From Flavobacteria bacterium MS024-3C (GTDB taxonomy: Bacteria; Bacteroidota; Bacteroidia; Flavobacteriales; Flavobacteriaceae), in the NCBI GenBank assembly GCA_000173115.1, contig ABVW01000005.1:26517-90516 (forward strand): DNA of 64,000 bases, read 5' to 3'. The translations under genes were made by a program, and so were the position numbers. Shown piece by piece: positions 61,813 to 64,000 of this stretch. How positions within the stretch are numbered: the first letter of the stretch is position 1; every line of letters starts with the position of its first letter. The notes beneath the pieces were generated by a model, which had not been told where the DNA came from, searched no databases, and saw only the letters and a program-made list of their open reading frames with translations.

Positions 61813-64000
61813 TCATATTGCTGGATAAGCTTTCGGATCAGATTCGTGCATGATGTTGTAAATGCTTTCAAAAATGTCCTCTGCATTTGGCTTAGAAAAA
61901 TAATCACCATCACTAGCGTAAGCAGGTCTGTGCGCCTTTGCAGTTAAGGTAGTTGGCGGTGTGTCTAAGTATTTAAAAGCTCCTTGTTTTTCTATGATTT
62001 CTTGCATTAAATACGCAGCACAACCTCCTGGAACATCTTCATCTATTATGATAAGTCGGTTTGTTTTCTTAACGCTTTCTAACATCTTATGATTTAGGTC
62101 AAAAGGCAAGAGACTTTGAGCGTCTATGAGTTCAACATCTATGTCATAATTTTGAAGTGAACCAACCACTTGTTCTACTATTCTAAGGGTAGAACCATAG
62201 GAAAGTACGGTAATATCTTTGCCCTCTTTTAAAACATCTACCACACCAATAGGGGTACATATTTCAGATAAGTTATTAGGTATAGGCTCTTTTAACCTGT
62301 ACCCATTTAAACTCTCTATCACAAGAGCAGGCTCATCACTCTTCATTAGGGTATTGTAAAAACCAGCAGCTACGGTCATATTTCTAGGGGTTAAAATATA
62401 CATCCCCCTCAGAAAATGAATAAGACCACCCATTTGAGATCCTGAATGCCAAATACCTTCTAACCTGTGTCCCCTTGTTCTTACAATCAATGGGGCTTTT
62501 TGTTTTCCAAAAGTCCTATATCGTAAAGAGGCTAAATCATCACTCAAGGTTTGTAAGGCATACAGCATATAATCAAGGTATTGAATCTCAGCAACAGGTC
62601 TTAAACCCCTGAGAGCCATTCCAATTCCCTGGCCTATAATACTGGCTTCTCTAATACCTGTGTCTGCCACCCTGGTTTCGCCATATTTTTTTTGTAAGCC
62701 TTCTAAACCTTGGTTTACATCTCCAATAGCACCACTATCTTCTCCAAAAATTAAAAATTCTGGATACTTTTCAAGCAGTTGGTCAAAATTATCTCTAATA
62801 ATAAGCCTTCCATCTACCAAAGGAGCATCTTTGCTGTAAGTAGGAGGAATAGCTGGTATATTTGTGGCTTTATCTTCATGTTCACTGTACAAATGGGCAC
62901 TGTACATAGGCTGCATTTTAGACATAAAGTTTAAAAACCAATTTTTAAGAATTTCACGTTCTTTAGTCTCCTCACCAATTAAACTCCTGAGCGCTAGTCT
63001 TGCTTTTACTGCCAAGTCTTTTTTAATCGGTTCTTCAATGGCAATTAAGTCGTTGAGAATACTTGTAATAGCTGCTTTATTGTTTGTGCTTTCTACTAAA
63101 AGTCTCAGTACTTTGACCAATTCTTTTTTATGCGCTAAATGAGGCATTAAGAATTCAGACCAAGCTTCTTTTTTAGCATTTCGAACATCTCTCTTAATAT
63201 CTTTTTCAATCTCTAAAAGACTTTCTTCATCTGCAAAACCGCTCTCCAAAATCCAAGCCCTAAATTTCACATTACAATCTTGTTCTTTTTCCCAGATTAA
63301 ACGATCATCTGATTTATATCTTTCGTGGGAACCAGAAGTAGAGTGGCCTTGAGGTTGTGTAAGTTCTTTTACGTGAATGATTACAGGTACATGTTTTTCT
63401 CTAGCAATCTGAGCCGCTTCTTGATAGGTTTTTACTAGTGCAGGGTAGTCCCAACCATTAACCTTGAAAATTTCATAGCCATTCGTGCCTTCTTCCTTTT
63501 GAAAGCCCTTAAGCAACTCACTGATATTTTCCTTAGTTGTTTGGTGTTTTGCATGTACTGAAATACCATATTCGTCATCCCAAATACTCACTACCATAGG
63601 AACTTGAAGCACTCCTCCTGCATTAATGGTCTCAAAAAACAATCCTTCACTAGTACTTGCATTTCCAATGGTACCCCATGCTACTTCATTTCCTTGAACA
63701 GAAAACAAATCACTGTCTATATTTTTTTCAGACCTATACACTTTTGAAGCCTGTGCCAAACCGAGTAATCTAGGCATTTGAGCAGCTGTTGGTGAAATAT
63801 CTGCACTACTGTTATGCTGTTTTGTCAAGTTTTTCCAGCTACCATCCTTGTGAAGACTGTGGGTGACAAAGTGCCCGCCCATTTGTCTTCCTGCACTCAT
63901 GGGTTCTTTTTCAATATCTGTAGTCGCGTATAAACTATGGAAAAGGTTTTTTGGTTTTAAAAGATCCAATGCCATCATAAAAGTTTGGTCTCTGTAGTAT
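61813..64000 (-). CDS. Fused alpha/beta E1 of a 2-oxoacid dehydrogenase (partial, 5' end outside the window)
   Basis: At least 728 residues are visible; the gene continues past the right edge. The ATG at 63978 is internal: the codons before it read YYRDQTF, a conserved part of the E1 alpha half. The alpha part (about the first 330 visible residues) has the thiamine diphosphate region around GNASTSEG, and the beta part (from about 375) has LIFGEDSGAIGDVNQG. The product is the ThDP-dependent decarboxylase of a branched-chain 2-oxoacid or pyruvate-type complex, working with E2 and Lpd. No E2 gene is in the window. Confidence 0.9.
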   Translation of the reverse strand, partial: YYRDQTFMMALDLLKPKNLFHSLYATTDIEKEPMSAGRQMGGHFVTHSLHKDGSWKNLTKQHNSSADISPTAAQMPRLLGLAQASKVYRSEKNIDSDLFSVQGNEVAWGTIGNASTSEGLFFETINAGGVLQVPMVVSIWDDEYGISVHAKHQTTKENISELLKGFQKEEGTNGYEIFKVNGWDYPALVKTYQEAAQIAREKHVPVIIHVKELTQPQGHSTSGSHERYKSDDRLIWEKEQDCNVKFRAWILESGFADEESLLEIEKDIKRDVRNAKKEAWSEFLMPHLAHKKELVKVLRLLVESTNNKAAITSILNDLIAIEEPIKKDLAVKARLALRSLIGEETKEREILKNWFLNFMSKMQPMYSAHLYSEHEDKATNIPAIPPTYSKDAPLVDGRLIIRDNFDQLLEKYPEFLIFGEDSGAIGDVNQGLEGLQKKYGETRVADTGIREASIIGQGIGMALRGLRPVAEIQYLDYMLYALQTLSDDLASLRYRTFGKQKAPLIVRTRGHRLEGIWHSGSQMGGLIHFLRGMYILTPRNMTVAAGFYNTLMKSDEPALVIESLNGYRLKEPIPNNLSEICTPIGVVDVLKEGKDITVLSYGSTLRIVEQVVGSLQNYDIDVELIDAQSLLPFDLNHKMLESVKKTNRLIIIDEDVPGGCAAYLMQEIIEKQGAFKYLDTPPTTLTAKAHRPAYASDGDYFSKPNAEDIFESIYNIMHESDPKAYPAI

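Overview
The window is 64 kb of AT-rich, gene-dense chromosome from a member of the Bacteroidota, most likely the family Flavobacteriaceae. Evidence for this: a bacillithiol deacetylase (BshB1), a fused ResB-CcsA cytochrome c assembly protein, a long class II ketol-acid reductoisomerase, a fused alpha/beta 2-oxoacid dehydrogenase E1, a RibB whose GTP cyclohydrolase half is degenerate, and promoters of the Bacteroidota type (TTTG, about 19-20 bases, TAnnTTTG). About 53 protein genes and two tRNA genes (His, Ser) are supported. I see no phage, insertion sequence, CRISPR array, rRNA or complete restriction system. The species cannot be named from the sequence alone.

Layout. 1-5.1 kb (minus): DUF2520 protein, KdsC-like phosphatase, Maf, small MscS-type channel and a large secreted PIG-L deacetylase. 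5.2-10.3 kb (plus): cytochrome c assembly protein, a trans-sulfuration-type PLP enzyme and bshB1. 10.5-12.2 kb: tRNA-His and a secreted M28 peptidase. 12.4-16.1 kb: remnant of a trans-4-hydroxyproline catabolic cluster (deaminase of the DapA family, 2-oxoglutarate semialdehyde dehydrogenase, and an epimerase broken by a one-base frameshift; the oxidase is absent). 16.1-18.7 kb: two TSUP permeases flanking tRNA-Ser, and a nitroreductase. 18.7-24.4 kb (minus): tpx-ftsK-lolA-lptF/G-ribB. 25.0-26.3 kb (minus): peroxiredoxin, thioredoxin and a small unknown protein. 26.4-31.1 kb: NhaC antiporter, a methionine gamma-lyase-like gene divergent from an Lrp regulator, and lpdA. 31.2-40.0 kb: CDGSH protein, DUF1624-type membrane protein, tilS, dsbD, penicillin acylase family protein, YifB. 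40.3-50.5 kb: branched-chain amino acid genes in two converging operons, ilvD-ilvB-ilvN-ilvC (plus) and leuC-leuD-cimA-like-leuB (minus), sharing one terminator. 50.6-64 kb: recG, patatin, M20 amidohydrolase, uvrD, YciO-like protein, OmpA lipoprotein, glycosyltransferase, an orphan HsdR_N-domain protein, holA, and the 5'-truncated E1 gene running off the right edge.

How the genes fit together. The clearest system-level point is in the branched-chain block. The gene in the usual leuA position has the features of Leptospira-type (R)-citramalate synthase, and no threonine deaminase (ilvA) lies in either operon. This suggests isoleucine is made from pyruvate via citramalate, with LeuCD and LeuB shared between pathways. 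The hydroxyproline cluster appears to be decaying. Thiol and redox functions recur through the window: BshB1, Tpx, peroxiredoxin, thioredoxin, DsbD, CDGSH protein and Lpd. No clearly new multi-gene system was found. The best leads are the citramalate route, the broken hydroxyproline cluster, the small protein overlapping thioredoxin, and several operator-like palindromes.
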